Assembly: GCF_001077535.1 (NCBI RefSeq)
Contig: NZ_CP011968.1
Location: forward strand, 2,232,001-2,296,000
From: Clostridioides difficile ATCC 9689 = DSM 1296
GTDB lineage: Bacteria > Bacillota > Clostridia > Peptostreptococcales > Peptostreptococcaceae
Length of the DNA: 64,000 bases
Direction: 5' to 3'
Numbering within the stretch: position 1 is the first letter of the stretch; each line of letters starts with the position of its first letter. Below, one piece after another: positions 56,051 to 64,000 of this stretch. Made by a program: the position numbers and the translations under genes. The notes beneath the pieces are model-generated. The model ran no database searches. It saw only the letters and a list, made by a program, of their open reading frames with translations, and was not told where the DNA came from.

Positions 56051-57196
56051 ATGAATACATTTGAACAATTAAAAATAAGTTCCACTCTAATAGATGGACT
56101 CAAAAAACAAGACATAACTTCTCCAACAGAAGTTCAGTCACTTGTTATAGGGAATATAATTCAAAATAAGGATTTATTGATTAATTCACAGACTGGAACA
56201 GGAAAAACACTAGCATACCTTTTACCTATATTTGAAAAAATTGATACATCAAAAAGAGAAACACAAGCTCTTATACTTGCACCTACGCATGAATTAGTAA
56301 TGCAGATTACAAACCAGGTTGAATTATTGGCTAAAAATGCAGAACTCTCCGTTACTTCTTTAGCTTTAATTGGGGAGGTCAATATACAAAAACAAATAAA
56401 AAATATAAAAGCAGTAAAACCACACATAGTAATTGGCTCTTGTGGAAGAGTTTTAGACTTGATAAAACAAAAGAAACTAAAATCACATAATATAAAAACT
56501 ATTATCTTAGATGAAGTGGACAATCTATTGAATGGAAAAAATATAACTTGTATAGAAGACATAATAAGAACAACGTTAAGAGATAGACAAATTATAGGAT
56601 GCTCTGCAAGTCTTACTGATAGCACTATAAAAATTTGTGATAAACTTATGAAGGAGTTTGAAATAATAAAAACAAAGGAAAAATCACAAATAAATCCTAA
56701 CATCAATCACTCATATTTATTAGGTGAGATAAGGGATAAATTTACTTTTCTTAGAAAGGCATTAGCAGCTACAAATCCAAAAAAAGCTATTGTATTTGTA
56801 AATAATGAAAAAAATATAGAAGTCCTAGTATCAAAACTAAATTATCATAATTACAAAGCAATAGGAATTTTTGGAAATATGGAAAAAGAAGATAGAAAGA
56901 ATGCAATAAATAAATTTAAACTTGGTAAAGCAAAGATTTTAATTACAACTGATTTATCTGCTCGTGGACTAGATATTGTGGATGTAAGTCATGTTTTTAA
57001 CTTGGATTTTCCAAAAAGTAAAAATGAATACCTGCATAGATGTGGTCGAACTGCTAGAGGAAATCGAAGTGGTAACACAATCTCAATAATAACAAAAAAA
57101 GAATTAGATATTATAAAAGATTTGCAAAAAGAGTTCAATATAGTAATTACACCTAAAACTTTACAAAATGGAGAACTAATAGACATTATTAAATAA
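56051..57196 (+). CDS. DEAD-box RNA helicase (DEVD variant)
   Basis: 381 residues, core helicase only. Motifs in order: Q-motif region SPTEVQSLVIGNI, motif I SQTGTGKT, motif Ia APTHELVMQI, motif II LDEVD (DEVD instead of DEAD), motif III CSASL, motif IV IVFVNNEKN, motif V TTDLSARGLDI, motif VI HRCGRTARGNR. It unwinds RNA with ATP, probably in ribosome assembly or mRNA turnover. There is no C-terminal RNA-binding domain such as that of DbpA/CshA, so it is a short member. TAAGGAG precedes the ATG; monocistronic. Confidence 0.87.
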   Translation: MNTFEQLKISSTLIDGLKKQDITSPTEVQSLVIGNIIQNKDLLINSQTGTGKTLAYLLPIFEKIDTSKRETQALILAPTHELVMQITNQVELLAKNAELSVTSLALIGEVNIQKQIKNIKAVKPHIVIGSCGRVLDLIKQKKLKSHNIKTIILDEVDNLLNGKNITCIEDIIRTTLRDRQIIGCSASLTDSTIKICDKLMKEFEIIKTKEKSQINPNINHSYLLGEIRDKFTFLRKALAATNPKKAIVFVNNEKNIEVLVSKLNYHNYKAIGIFGNMEKEDRKNAINKFKLGKAKILITTDLSARGLDIVDVSHVFNLDFPKSKNEYLHRCGRTARGNRSGNTISIITKKELDIIKDLQKEFNIVITPKTLQNGELIDIIK

Positions 57197-57227
57197 TACA
57201 ATAAATACAAAAATACAACAAATACAA

Positions 57228-57275
57228 AAGAGCTGTAGTTTATCATCACAATTGATAATAAATTACAGCCCTTTA
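57228..57275. terminator. Bidirectional terminator
   Basis: GCTGTA...TTATCA pairs with TGATAA...TACAGC, with A-rich flank on the left and T-rich flank on the right. It serves the helicase gene on the plus strand and the purine permease gene on the minus strand. Confidence 0.75.
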
Positions 57276-57309
57276 TTTTATATTAAATTAAAATTTTAAA
57301 TAATACCTA

Positions 57310-58686
57310 TTATAGTAGCCAAAGTTTTATTATAAATAATATTGCCAGAACAATCATTACTACAGAAACATGTTTTTTGTCTTCTGCCTTTTTAGCTCCA
57401 AATATATTATAAAATATATTTACGAAAACATAAGTTAATATACCTAAAGTTAAACCATCACCTATACTATATGTTAATGCCATACAAGCAATAGTAACAA
57501 AAGCTGGAACACCTTCAGTTATATTATCAAACTCTATATCCTTAACTGTACCAAGCATTAAATATCCAACATATATTAAAGCTGGTGCTGTAGCACATGA
57601 TGGAATTGCTATAAATACAGGAGAGAAAAACATTGCAGCTAAGAATAAAATTCCAACTGTTATTGCTGTCCATCCAGTTCTTCCACCTGCGATAACTCCT
57701 GTTGAACTCTCAACATAAGTTGTAACTGTAGATACTCCAAGTCCTGCACCAACTGTAGTTGCAACCGCATCTGTAAGTAAGGCTCTACCTACATTAGGAA
57801 CATTCCCTTTTTCATCTAACATGTTTGCTTTAGAACAAACACCAACTAATGTACCTACTGTATCAAAAAAATCAACAAATAAAAATGTACAAACTACTAC
57901 TAAAAAACCACCTATATTTGTTGGATGTAGTACATATCCTAAATCTATTTTACCTGCTATTGGTGCTAAACTTTCGAATTTAAATAATCCACCAGGTAAA
58001 TATATACCTAATTTTTGTGCATACTCTGGATTTATAAAAGCAAATGCCCAAGCAAGTAATGAACTCACTACTATTCCAAAAAGTATAGAACCTTTAACTC
58101 TTTTTTTATCTAATACAGCAATAATTATTAATCCTACACAAGTTATTATTACTGCTGGTGTAAATCTACCCATTTTGATAAGAGTGGCTTGGTCTCCAAT
58201 AACAATTCCACTGTTAACTAGACCTATAAGTGCAATAAATATTCCTATACCACCTGTAACAGCTAATTTCATATTTTTTGGTATCGCATTTACAACAGCC
58301 TCACGAACTCCACTTACTGATAATACTATAAAAATAATACCTTCTACAAATACTGCTGTAAGAGCTACTTCCCAAGGAACACCCATTTGTAAAACTACTG
58401 TATATGCAAAAAATGCATTAAGACCCATACCTGATGCTAAAGCAAAAGGAAGGTTAGCAACTACACCCATTAAAATACATCCAAATGCTGCTGCTAAACA
58501 AGTACCTGTAACAAGTGCACCTGCAGGCATGCCTGTCTCAGATAAAATATTTGGATTTACAGCTATTATATAAGCCATAGTTAAAAAAGTAGTTACTCCT
58601 GCAATTATTTCCTTCTTCATGTCGACATTTTTATTAGTCAAAATTGGAAAAAGTTTCTGCATAGTACTACTGTTTGTTGTTTGCAT
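57310..58686 (-). CDS. pbuG: AzgA/PbuG-type guanine/hypoxanthine permease
   Basis: 458 residues, about 12-14 membrane segments. MKKEIIAGVTTFLTMAYII and ALASGMGLNAFFAY near the N-terminus, then VSTVTTYVESSTGVIAGGRT, are the hallmarks of the AzgA/PbuG branch. It imports hypoxanthine, guanine or adenine by proton symport, a salvage function distinct from the NCS2 permeases of the catabolic island. AGGAGGTG precedes the ATG. Control by the guanine riboswitch in its leader confirms the substrate class. Confidence 0.92.
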   Translation of the reverse strand: MQTTNSSTMQKLFPILTNKNVDMKKEIIAGVTTFLTMAYIIAVNPNILSETGMPAGALVTGTCLAAAFGCILMGVVANLPFALASGMGLNAFFAYTVVLQMGVPWEVALTAVFVEGIIFIVLSVSGVREAVVNAIPKNMKLAVTGGIGIFIALIGLVNSGIVIGDQATLIKMGRFTPAVIITCVGLIIIAVLDKKRVKGSILFGIVVSSLLAWAFAFINPEYAQKLGIYLPGGLFKFESLAPIAGKIDLGYVLHPTNIGGFLVVVCTFLFVDFFDTVGTLVGVCSKANMLDEKGNVPNVGRALLTDAVATTVGAGLGVSTVTTYVESSTGVIAGGRTGWTAITVGILFLAAMFFSPVFIAIPSCATAPALIYVGYLMLGTVKDIEFDNITEGVPAFVTIACMALTYSIGDGLTLGILTYVFVNIFYNIFGAKKAEDKKHVSVVMIVLAILFIIKLWLL

Positions 58687-58711
58687 AACAACACCTCCTA
58701 TTAAATTTTAC

Positions 58712-58746
58712 AAAAAAACGACACAGTAGTTGATAAGCTGAGCCGT
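58712..58746 (-). terminator. Riboswitch expression-platform terminator
   Basis: On the minus strand ACGGCTCAG pairs with CTGTGTCGT (one G-U and one mismatch) followed by T7. It lies between the guanine aptamer and the permease RBS, so ligand binding would favour termination. Confidence 0.8.
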
Positions 58747-58794
58747 ATCCTTCATAATTCAGTTAATTAAATATTTAATTAACTAAATAATAGT

Positions 58795-58862
58795 ATACAT
58801 AGTCAGAATATTTACGGTATTCCGGTAGAAACTTATGACCCATATTGTCAAAATTATATGTT
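58795..58862 (-). promoter_or_regulatory. Guanine (purine) riboswitch aptamer
   Basis: Minus strand shows TATAATTTTGACAATATGG, then GTTTCTACCGG, ACCGTAAA and GACTATG, the conserved purine-aptamer elements in order. The C in GACTATG (position 74 in standard numbering) marks a guanine/hypoxanthine aptamer; adenine aptamers have GATTATG. P1 closes around TATA/TATG. Confidence 0.92.
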
Positions 58863-59131
58863 ATACAGTACAAAACATGAATTTTTCTTTACGAATATTA
58901 TTTTAATTTATATAATTAATTTTGTCAATATATACGTATATATTGTATTGATTTTGTATTAATATTCGATTATATTAAATATTGATTTATTAAATTCAAA
59001 TTATAATTATATTCTTTACATTTTAAAAAAATATATGATATTTTGATACAATTTATTTATAGTTTGGATATAAAGTTTATGTTAAGATTATACTATAATA
59101 AATTAATAATTTTTTTATTTGGAGGAATAAG

Positions 59132-60478
59132 GTGAAAGATTTAACTACAGGTCATGAGGGAAAGTCCATATTCTTTTTTGCCATGCCTATGCTTATTGGT
59201 AGTTTATTTCAACAACTATACAATACAGCTGACAGTATAATAGTTGGTAGATTTATTGGAAAAGAAGCAATGGCGGCAGTCTCTGGAGCTAACCCTATAA
59301 TGTTTTTATTGGTGGCAGCGCTTATGGGTGTTAGCCTTGGATTTTCTATTTTAGTGTCACAATTTTATGGCTCAGGAGATTTAAAAAAGGTAAAAGCTAC
59401 TATTGATACTACATATATACTTTTATTTATTGGTTCTATATTAATAAGTATTCTTGGAATAGTATTTGGTGGCCCCATGCTTAAGCTTATGAATACACCA
59501 GAATCCGTTTTTGCTCAATCAAAATTGTATCTTACTATAATATTTAGTGGAATATTATTTTCTGCTGGATATAATTCAGTAAGTGCAATACTTAGAGGAC
59601 TTGGAGATTCAGTAACTCCACTTTATTTTCTGATAATAGCCACAATTCTAAATATAGTTTTAGACTTAACTTTTATTGTCGTGCTAAGAATGGGTGTTGA
59701 GGGCGTTGCACTTGCCACTATAATGGCTCAGGCAGTATCATTTATAATAAGTATAATTTATTTAAATAAAAAACATGAAGTGCTTAAATTTAAAATCAAG
59801 GGAATTGTATATGATAACAAAATATTTAAAGATGGACTTAGATTAGGACTTCCAAGTGGAGTTCAACAAATGTTGTTTTCAATTGGAAATATGGCTCTTC
59901 AATTTTTAGTTAATAGTTATGGTACATCTGCTATGGCAGCTTTTGGTGCTGGTCTTAGGATAGAAAATTTTATAAGCTTACCTATTATGAATCTTGGTTC
60001 TGCTGTTTCTACTTTTGTTGCTCAAAACATAGGTGCTGGAGAAAATGAAAGAGTTAAAAAAGGCATTCGAGAATCTATAAAAATGACCTTAGTTTTAGCA
60101 GTTACAGTTATTGCTTTAATTTTGCTATTTAGGGAAAATCTAATTGCTCTATTCAATACTGATAAAGATGTCATTAAAATTGGCTCTTCTTACTTATTTA
60201 TAATAGGACCATTCTTCTTATTTATTGGAACTTCTTTTGTACTTTCAAGTGCAATGAAAGGTGCTGGTGATTCCATGTTTGCACTTATAAGCTCAATAGT
60301 ATCTTTATGGCTTGGAAGACTTCCAGCTTCTTATATGCTTTCTAAATTTTTTGGAACAGACGGAATTTGGATGGGTATTCCTTTTGGTTGGACTTTAGGT
60401 CTTATTGTTACAGTTATCTACTATAAGAAAGGACATTGGAAAACTAAAGCTATTGTAAATCATAGAATCAATGAATAA
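59132..60478 (+). CDS. MATE family efflux transporter
   Basis: 448 residues from a GTG at 59132 behind GGAGGAATAAG. Twelve membrane segments in two related halves. PMLIGSLFQQLYNTADSIIV and, in the second half, GLRLGLPSGVQQMLFSIGN are the usual family landmarks. It exports cationic drugs or metabolites by proton or sodium antiport. No regulator gene of the MarR or MerR type is adjacent. Confidence 0.87.
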   Translation: MKDLTTGHEGKSIFFFAMPMLIGSLFQQLYNTADSIIVGRFIGKEAMAAVSGANPIMFLLVAALMGVSLGFSILVSQFYGSGDLKKVKATIDTTYILLFIGSILISILGIVFGGPMLKLMNTPESVFAQSKLYLTIIFSGILFSAGYNSVSAILRGLGDSVTPLYFLIIATILNIVLDLTFIVVLRMGVEGVALATIMAQAVSFIISIIYLNKKHEVLKFKIKGIVYDNKIFKDGLRLGLPSGVQQMLFSIGNMALQFLVNSYGTSAMAAFGAGLRIENFISLPIMNLGSAVSTFVAQNIGAGENERVKKGIRESIKMTLVLAVTVIALILLFRENLIALFNTDKDVIKIGSSYLFIIGPFFLFIGTSFVLSSAMKGAGDSMFALISSIVSLWLGRLPASYMLSKFFGTDGIWMGIPFGWTLGLIVTVIYYKKGHWKTKAIVNHRINE

Positions 60479-60508
60479 TCTTTTTATAAAATGTATTCAC
60501 ATTCATTG

Positions 60509-60550
60509 TATTCACCTCCATTATGATATAATAAATTATGGAGGTGAATA
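60509..60550 (+). promoter_or_regulatory. 13-bp inverted repeat over the RBS and -10 of the SLC13-type gene
   Basis: Perfect arms TATTCACCTCCAT (60509-60521) and ATGGAGGTGAATA (60538-60550) enclose a 16-bp loop that contains TATAAT. The right arm includes the GGAGGTG ribosome-binding site. It could be an operator for a repressor at the promoter or, in RNA, a hairpin hiding the RBS. Confidence 0.65.
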
Positions 60551-60555
60551 TAAAA

Positions 60556-61950
60556 ATGGGTATTATTCTTAAGCCAAAACAATTTTATATGACTGTTATA
60601 GCTACCATAATTCTCTACTTCTCTCTTAATTACAGTTTCAACATAAAATTTTCTATATGCTTATCTTTTTTAACTATCTTGATATGGGCTGTAGACTCAG
60701 TTGAAAAAACTTTTGTTGCATTGTTTTTTGTAATTCTAGCGTTTATATTTAACATTGCACCAATAAAGGTTATTTTACAGTTTTTATTTACAGAAAATTT
60801 TTACATAATAATTCTTGCATACATAATTACTAATGCAGTTACAAAAACAGGTGTCGCAAAAATTATTTCTGAGAAGTTAATTTTAAATACTGTAAATACC
60901 CCTAAAAAAATGATTCTTTTATCGTATATTTTAGGTATACTTTTAATATTTTTTATCCCACAACCATTTCCAAGGGTTATTCTTGTATCTGCTTTTTACA
61001 AGGAGTTTTTAAAAGAACAACAGATAACTGAAGATTCAAAATCTATACTTTTATTTAGTATATTTACAGCATCTACCTTTACATCAATGTTTTTTGTAAA
61101 TGGAGACACTCTTCTAAATTATGTTGTACTAGAACTTGGAAATTGTAATATAAATTGGGGTCAATGGGCTTTTTATATGTCTGTTCCAACTATAATTACT
61201 TGTTTTATAACTTATTTTTTATTTACCTTTGTCTTTAAAAAAGAATTGCATTCAATAAAATTTATTTCTAATGAAAATCTTGAGGGTAATAAACTTCATT
61301 TTTCATATTCTAATTTAAAAAAAGAATTTAATTTGCTAAACAAAGAACAAAAACACGTATTTTTATGCCTAGGAATAATGTTTTTTATGTTTTTAACTCA
61401 GTTCATACATAACATAAACACATTAATTATAATGTCAATTTGTGTACTTCTTTTATTACTAAGAAAAATAGTTGGATTTAGTACTTTAAAAGAAATAAAT
61501 TGGAAGGTCCTTATTTTTTTTATAGCAGCATTTTCAATTGGAGGAGTGTTAAAGTACTCTGGAGTTGTAGATATAATGGGAAATTATTTGATAAAGTTTA
61601 TACCAAACTCTTCAGAAATTATTTCAATATTGTTTTTGATAACTCTCACAATAATCTTGAATATATGTCTTGGAAGTGCTGTCACTACATCATCTGTAGT
61701 AATACCATTACTTGGAAGTTTACATATACTAAAGGAAAATAGTGTTACTTTATGTCTATTTGTCTACATTATAGTAAGCATACAGTACATATTACCATTT
61801 CATCATGCTACAATAATGGTTGGTCATGGTGAAAATCTGTATAATAGCAAGGTTATTTTCAAATACGGTTTAACTTTGATTCCTTTAACCTACTTTATAA
61901 TAATATGTATAACATTCCCTTGGTGGAAATTTATAGGACTAGAAACCTAA
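60556..61950 (+). CDS. SLC13/DASS-type anion transporter
   Basis: 464 residues from the ATG at 60556, 9 nt after GGAGGTG; the ATG at 60538 is part of the RBS arm. About 12 membrane segments with an internal two-fold pattern, the CitM/DASS-like layout: FTASTFTSMFFVNGD in the first half and SAVTTSSVVIPLL in the second are placed like the substrate and sodium clamp motifs. It probably imports a di- or tricarboxylate or a similar anion with sodium. Substrate is not deducible. It follows the MATE gene but has its own start and control site. Confidence 0.72.
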   Translation: MGIILKPKQFYMTVIATIILYFSLNYSFNIKFSICLSFLTILIWAVDSVEKTFVALFFVILAFIFNIAPIKVILQFLFTENFYIIILAYIITNAVTKTGVAKIISEKLILNTVNTPKKMILLSYILGILLIFFIPQPFPRVILVSAFYKEFLKEQQITEDSKSILLFSIFTASTFTSMFFVNGDTLLNYVVLELGNCNINWGQWAFYMSVPTIITCFITYFLFTFVFKKELHSIKFISNENLEGNKLHFSYSNLKKEFNLLNKEQKHVFLCLGIMFFMFLTQFIHNINTLIIMSICVLLLLLRKIVGFSTLKEINWKVLIFFIAAFSIGGVLKYSGVVDIMGNYLIKFIPNSSEIISILFLITLTIILNICLGSAVTTSSVVIPLLGSLHILKENSVTLCLFVYIIVSIQYILPFHHATIMVGHGENLYNSKVIFKYGLTLIPLTYFIIICITFPWWKFIGLET

Positions 61951-62023
61951 AAAAGATGAAAATATGAATTAACTTAAGATAATAACGAAATTATTAAAAA
62001 GAAAATTCATATTTTCATCTTTT
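61951..62023. terminator. Strong bidirectional terminator
   Basis: 20-bp arms AAAAGATGAAAATATGAATT / AATTCATATTTTCATCTTTT, the longest stem in the window, with A and T runs on the outer sides. It separates the convergent transporter and aldolase genes. Confidence 0.9.
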
Positions 62024-62071
62024 TATATAAGTTCTTGTGAAATTGGACAAAACTACTCTTTTACCATAATA

Positions 62072-62746
62072 CTAAATATTATTTGTTTTACTTCCTTTTC
62101 CAAAAGTATTCTCCCAATCCTCTATAAACTTATCTACACTCCAATCAGTTAATGGATGATTCATCATAGATTTACAAATATCATATGGTACTGTAACACT
62201 ATGCACCCCATGTTGCATTAATTCTATAACTTGTTGTGCATTTTTAAAACTGGCTGCAAGTACTTTTGTATCCATTTTATAAGTATCTATTATTTTTATA
62301 AGTTCTGAAACCATAGCTACTCCATCACCAGATATATTATCAAGCCTATTTACATAAGGTGCAATATAATTTGCTCCAGCCTTTGCAGCTAAAAAACCTT
62401 GATGAGCAGTGAATATTGCAGTAGCAGTTATTTTTACACCTTTTCTGTGAAGGTCTTTTATAGCTCTTAAACCATCTTGTGTTACAGGTATTTTTACATA
62501 TATATTTTTTCTCAAACTACTTATATATAATGCTTCTTCTAATATTTCTTCATACTTTGTACTTAACACTTGAGCATGTATAGGCATATCCTCACCTATA
62601 ATCTCACCAATTTCATTTATAAGTTGCTTAAAATTCTTTTTTTCTTTTGAAACAATACTTGGATTTGTAGTTACACCATCTATTGGTAAACAAGTACATA
62701 ACTCCTTAATCTCCTCCACATTACCTGTATCTAAGATTAGTTGCAT
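62072..62746 (-). CDS. Transaldolase-like / fructose-6-phosphate aldolase
   Basis: 224 residues, the short TalC/FSA class. DGVTTNPSIVSKEKKNF near the N-terminus and Schiff-base lysine in NIYVKIPVTQDG, then ATAIFTAHQGFLAAKAGANYI, are typical. It cleaves or forms ketose phosphates; short members may act as fructose-6-phosphate aldolase or as transaldolase. A DeoR-type regulator is divergently transcribed 273 bp away and may control it. AAGGGGGATATT precedes the ATG. Confidence 0.85.
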   Translation of the reverse strand: MQLILDTGNVEEIKELCTCLPIDGVTTNPSIVSKEKKNFKQLINEIGEIIGEDMPIHAQVLSTKYEEILEEALYISSLRKNIYVKIPVTQDGLRAIKDLHRKGVKITATAIFTAHQGFLAAKAGANYIAPYVNRLDNISGDGVAMVSELIKIIDTYKMDTKVLAASFKNAQQVIELMQHGVHSVTVPYDICKSMMNHPLTDWSVDKFIEDWENTFGKGSKTNNI

Positions 62747-63019
62747 TAAAATATCCCCCTTTAATCTTTCTTTATTCTTATTATATATTGATTTGGTATT
62801 ATTTTCAACATTTTGCTTATTGTTTTTTATTTTTTATTATTGTTTTACTTTTCCTTCTTAGTTTTATAATTTTTTTATTTACTAAATTCTAAATATATAG
62901 TTAGAAAAAACATACTTTTTATATTAAATTAATTTTGTATTTCATGTTAAAATAGTTGATATATTGTATTTTATCTTATAATATTTACTATAATACTATA
63001 TTGCGAAAAGAGGTAGAAA

Positions 63020-63784
63020 ATGTTTGCAGAAGAAAGAATCCAAGCTATATTAAATATCCTAAAAAAAGAAGGTAGAGTTACTGTCAAAGAGCTCAGTTCT
63101 AAATTTAATGTTACAGAAGATTGTATAAGAAAAGATTTAAAAAATATAGAAAAGATTTCTTCAATAAGAAGAATTTATGGAGGAGCTGTACTAGCTAGAG
63201 AAACACTAGAAAATCAGGATACAAAAGACAGAAAAGAAATTAATATTCCAACAAAGAAAATAATAGCAGAAAAAGCATTTAATTTAATTGAAGATAGAGA
63301 AACTATATTTTTAGATATCTCTACAATTAACATCTTGCTTGCGAAGTTGTTAGCTGAAAGTAATAAAAAAGTAACACTTGTTACAAATATGCTGGATATA
63401 CTAAATGTAGTTACTTCAAAACCAAATAATTTAAATATAATTTCCACTGGAGGTTTATTAAATCTCAGTTTAGACGGTTTTGTCGGTACTCCAACTATAG
63501 AGTTTATATCGAAATATAAGTTTGATAAGACTTTTATGGGAAGTTGTGGAGTAGATGTATTCAACTCTTCACTTACAACTTTTGAAATTGAAGATGGTCT
63601 TACGAAGAAGGCTATAATAAATTCAAGTAAAAAAGTATTTATAGTTATGGAAGATAAAAAGTTTAAATTTGATGGAAATTTCAAGTTTGCTCATTTAGAA
63701 GATATTAGTTCTATAATTACAGAAAAAACGCCTACTCCTGATATAGTAGATATTTTATCAGAATTTAATGTAAATGTTTTATAA
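63020..63784 (+). CDS. DeoR/GlpR-family transcriptional regulator
   Basis: 254 residues. N-terminal HTH (ERIQAILNILKKEGRVTVKEL, here cut to its first twenty residues: ERIQAILNILKKEGRVTVKE) followed by the RRIYGGAVL wing, then the sugar-phosphate-binding DeoRC domain (TIFLDISTINILLAKLL, STGGLLN, DKTFMGSCGVD, SSKKVFIVMEDKKF). It should repress sugar or polyol genes until a phosphorylated sugar binds. AGAGGT precedes the ATG. The divergent transaldolase-like gene is a likely target. Confidence 0.85.
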   Translation: MFAEERIQAILNILKKEGRVTVKELSSKFNVTEDCIRKDLKNIEKISSIRRIYGGAVLARETLENQDTKDRKEINIPTKKIIAEKAFNLIEDRETIFLDISTINILLAKLLAESNKKVTLVTNMLDILNVVTSKPNNLNIISTGGLLNLSLDGFVGTPTIEFISKYKFDKTFMGSCGVDVFNSSLTTFEIEDGLTKKAIINSSKKVFIVMEDKKFKFDGNFKFAHLEDISSIITEKTPTPDIVDILSEFNVNVL

Positions 63785-63950
63785 GTTTAATTATATGTTT
63801 TATAGGATTTCTTATAAATATAAATTTTTATTTGATAAATATTCTTAAAAACATATTTCTATAATATTTATTTTATCCTTAGTATCTATTTTTTAAAATC
63901 TAGTTCTATAACATCTACTTTATCCTTATGTCTATTTATAAAACTAATTT

Positions 63951-63999
63951 GAAATAGACTTTCTAAATCTAATACAGTTATTTTTAGAAAGTCTATTTC
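63951..63999. terminator. Probable terminator at the window edge
   Basis: Perfect 17-bp arms GAAATAGACTTTCTAAA / TTTAGAAAGTCTATTTC. The flanking T run on the plus strand, if any, is beyond the window. It would end the DeoR transcript or a converging gene outside. Confidence 0.6.
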
Positions 64000-64000
64000 C

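Overview
The window is AT-rich, low-GC Firmicute DNA. Gene content (stand-alone selenium-linked purine genes, AzgA-type permease with a guanine riboswitch, YHYH and 3D exported proteins, DUF4003, QueT, GTG/TTG starts behind strong AGGAGG sites) points to Peptostreptococcaceae, very probably Clostridioides difficile. This species call is an inference from gene content, not a database result.

Layout. 0-7.5 kb: a mixed region with a DUF4003 protein, an exported 3D-domain protein, a small helical protein, an orphan BlaI-type repressor, an orphan tyrosine integrase, an exported YHYH protein and a YkpA/YbiT-type ABC-F ATPase. 7.6-38.7 kb: a large minus-strand island for anaerobic purine catabolism. 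It holds three NCS2 permeases, three sets of molybdenum hydroxylase subunits, three purine-type aminohydrolases, hydantoinase (hyuA), YgeY, diaminopropionate ammonia-lyase (dpaL/ygeX), a PreA-like flavoprotein, an iron-sulfur flavodoxin-type protein, and the molybdenum-cofactor/selenium accessory genes yqeC, mocA and a MoeA-like gene. A tnpB-only IS200/IS605-type element splits the end of the island, and a coiled-coil gene with fifteen 14-residue repeats interrupts it. 39.0-40.0 kb: a sigma-54 activator with no sensor domain. 40.4-45.4 kb: a McrB-McrC restriction pair preceded by a divergent FtsZ-like gene and a WYL-domain regulator. 45.4-50.2 kb: QueT and a fourth, complete three-subunit molybdenum hydroxylase. 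50.3-64 kb: transporters and housekeeping genes (antiporter, flippase-like protein, ABC exporter, DEAD-box helicase, guanine-riboswitch-controlled purine permease, MATE, SLC13-type transporter, transaldolase-like aldolase, DeoR regulator).

How it fits together. Four minus-strand sites matching the sigma-54 -24/-12 consensus (TTGGCAT-N5-TTGCT) lie before the permease-led operon at 38.7 kb, before dpaL at 30.3 kb, in the long leader of the permease at 16.2 kb, and before the activator gene itself. The adjacent activator is the natural candidate regulator, so the island looks like one sigma-54 regulon: import of purines, hydroxylation and deamination, ring opening by the hydantoinase, then hydrolysis and ammonia release by YgeY and DpaL.

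The most unusual items are a group I intron-like ribozyme in the leader of the 16.2-kb permease, directly behind a GGGGGT that could act as both 5' splice site and ribosome-binding sequence; the WYL / FtsZ-like / McrB / McrC operon, in which McrB carries two EVE/PUA-like repeats; and the uneven numbers of molybdenum hydroxylase subunits.
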